Below, piece after piece: positions 5,066 to 6,219 of a DNA stretch of 6,219 nucleotides. Source of the stretch: Planctomycetota bacterium (GTDB lineage Bacteria > Planctomycetota > Phycisphaerae > Sedimentisphaerales > Anaerohalosphaeraceae); contig JAAYQH010000276.1 of the NCBI GenBank assembly GCA_012519365.1, forward strand, positions 1 to 6,219, in the 5' to 3' direction. A program made the translations under genes and the position numbers. Below the pieces are notes generated by a model that was not told the origin of the DNA, made no database searches, and saw only the letters and a program-made list of their open reading frames with translations. The first letter of the stretch is position 1. The number at the start of each line of letters is the position of its first letter.

Positions 5066-6219
5066 TTAACATTGTTGACTGGCCTTTAAGGCACAATCAA
5101 AGTCCGCAATAATATCATCAATATGCTCCGTCCCGACAGAAACCCGTATAAAATCCGGCGTTACACCGGCAGACAACTGTTCCTCTTGGGTTAATTGCTG
5201 ATGGGTTGTACTGGCCGGGTGGATCACCAGTGTCTTGCTGTCCAGAATATTGGCTAAATGGCTGGCCAATTTGACGTTGTCGATAAATTTCACCCCCGCC
5301 TCAAGGCCGCCCTTGACGCCAAAGCCCAGAATCGCCCCCTGACCGTCCGGCAGATACTTTTGGGCCAGGGCATAATTCGGATGCGACGGCAGACCGGGAT
5401 AATTAACCCACTTAACAGCCGGATGTTTCTGGAGGAACTGTGCCAGCTTCAGGGCATTTTGACAATGCCGCGGCACACGCAAATGCAGCGTCTCGATACC
5501 CTGCAACAGCAAAAACGCGTTAAACGGTGACAGGCACGCCCCGGTATTACGCAGAATATCCGTGCGAATTTTAACAATATACGCCATCTCGCCTGTTGCC
5601 TCAACATATTTTAGGCCATGGTAACTCGGATCCGGCTCGGTAAGCATAGGAAACTTGCCGTTGTCCCACGGAAATTTGCCCGAATCAATCACAATGCCGC
5701 CAATGCTCGTCCCGTGGCCGCCGATAATTTTGGTGCAGGAGTGAACCACAATATCGGCGCCGTGTTCCATTGGCCGAAACAGCATCGGCGAAGCGACCGT
5801 ATTGTCGCAAATCAGCGGTACGCCGTGATCGTGAGCGATTTGGGCGATGGCCGGGTAGTCCAGCACGTCATTTTTGGGATTGCCGATGGTCTCAATGAAC
5901 ACCGCCCGGGTAGTGTCGCGGATGGCCGCCTCGAAATTGCCCGGCTCGTTGGGGTCCACCATCGTTACCTCGATGCCCATCTTTGCAAGTGTATGCGTAA
6001 ACAAGGTGTAGGTGCCGCCGTACAACGAACCGGAGGAAACGATATGGGAACCGGCTTGAGCGATATTCAAGATCGCCGCGGTAATCGCCGCCATCCCCGA
6101 ACTGAACGCACACGCACCGACACCGCCTTCCATTGCCGTCAGCCGCTTTTCAAGCACATCAGTCGTTGGATTCATGATCCGCGAGTAGATGTTGCCCGGT
6201 TCTTTCAGCGCAAACAAAT
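5066..6219 (-). CDS. metY: O-acetylhomoserine sulfhydrylase (MetY), N-terminus missing
   Basis: The reading frame is open to the right edge, giving 384 complete or partial codons. The family is about 425-435 residues, so roughly 45 N-terminal residues lie outside. The TTG at 6217 that begins the visible frame is an internal Leu, in the usual [18 protein letters not shown] block. The enzyme is PLP-dependent, cytoplasmic, and joins sulfide to O-acetylhomoserine to give homocysteine. Counting from that Leu, motifs are [10 protein letters not shown] (11-20, phosphate-binding Tyr and Arg), FSSGMAA (38-44), [10 protein letters not shown] (64-73), DNT with Asp138, and [16 protein letters not shown] with Schiff-base Lys163. 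The GGHGTSIGG segment and the long insert after it separate MetY from cystathionine gamma-synthase/lyase relatives. The C-terminus [16 protein letters not shown] is complete. It precedes nifU by 90 bases on the same strand, so sulfide use and Fe-S assembly sit together. Confidence 0.93.
   Translation of the reverse strand, partial: LFALKEPGNIYSRIMNPTTDVLEKRLTAMEGGVGACAFSSGMAAITAAILNIAQAGSHIVSSGSLYGGTYTLFTHTLAKMGIEVTMVDPNEPGNFEAAIRDTTRAVFIETIGNPKNDVLDYPAIAQIAHDHGVPLICDNTVASPMLFRPMEHGADIVVHSCTKIIGGHGTSIGGIVIDSGKFPWDNGKFPMLTEPDPSYHGLKYVEATGEMAYIVKIRTDILRNTGACLSPFNAFLLLQGIETLHLRVPRHCQNALKLAQFLQKHPAVKWVNYPGLPSHPNYALAQKYLPDGQGAILGFGVKGGLEAGVKFIDNVKLASHLANILDSKTLVIHPASTTHQQLTQEEQLSAGVTPDFIRVSVGTEHIDDIIADFDCALKASQQC

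Noticed and set aside
6215..6217. TTG as a true start of MetY
   Set aside because: The residues that follow belong to the interior of the family ([13 protein letters not shown]), so the gene continues past the window edge.
1..6219. CRISPR array, tRNA, rRNA, insertion sequence ends or phage genes
   Set aside because: No direct-repeat series, cloverleaf-like segment, transposase or phage-type protein was seen; nearly all of the window is explained by ordinary genes.

Overview
The window carries seven protein-coding genes, two of them cut by the window edges, and no RNA gene, CRISPR array or mobile element that I can support. Base composition is moderate and coding density is high. The genes point to an anaerobic or microaerobic bacterium: a NifU/NifS-type Fe-S assembly pair, an oxygen-sensitive radical SAM anaerobic sulfatase-maturating enzyme (anSME), and a secreted lamin-tail-domain protein. 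Sulfatase-rich marine or sediment Planctomycetota and relatives (PVC group) fit this mix, but that is an inference from gene content and not proven by any marker here.

Left part (1-1197): the 5' end of a secreted lamin-tail-domain protein runs leftward off the window (1-278, minus). It is divergent from a beta-phosphoglucomutase-like HAD hydrolase (505-1197, plus). The 226-base gap between them holds a sigma-70-like promoter for the HAD gene with a small palindrome between its -35 and -10 elements, plus a candidate -10 element for the leftward gene.

Right part (1255-6219): five minus-strand genes in a row, transcribed right to left: metY (O-acetylhomoserine sulfhydrylase, N-terminus outside the window), nifU, nifS, anSME, and a small Cys-rich YkgJ-family protein. 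The gaps are 90, 26, 14 and 3 bases, so nifU-nifS-anSME-ykgJ looks like one operon. metY may be part of it or may sit just upstream of a separate promoter.

Working together: NifS takes sulfur from cysteine and NifU builds Fe-S clusters on it. The anSME is predicted to need three [4Fe-4S] clusters (one radical SAM, two SPASM) to convert a sulfatase Cys or Ser to formylglycine. The YkgJ-like protein is a probable metal or cluster binder of unknown role. MetY feeds sulfide into homocysteine and methionine. The set reads as a sulfur/Fe-S module attached to sulfatase maturation. No sulfatase lies in the window. I see no wholly new system; the most interesting points are the coupling of dedicated Fe-S supply to anSME and the uncharacterised Cys-rich partner.
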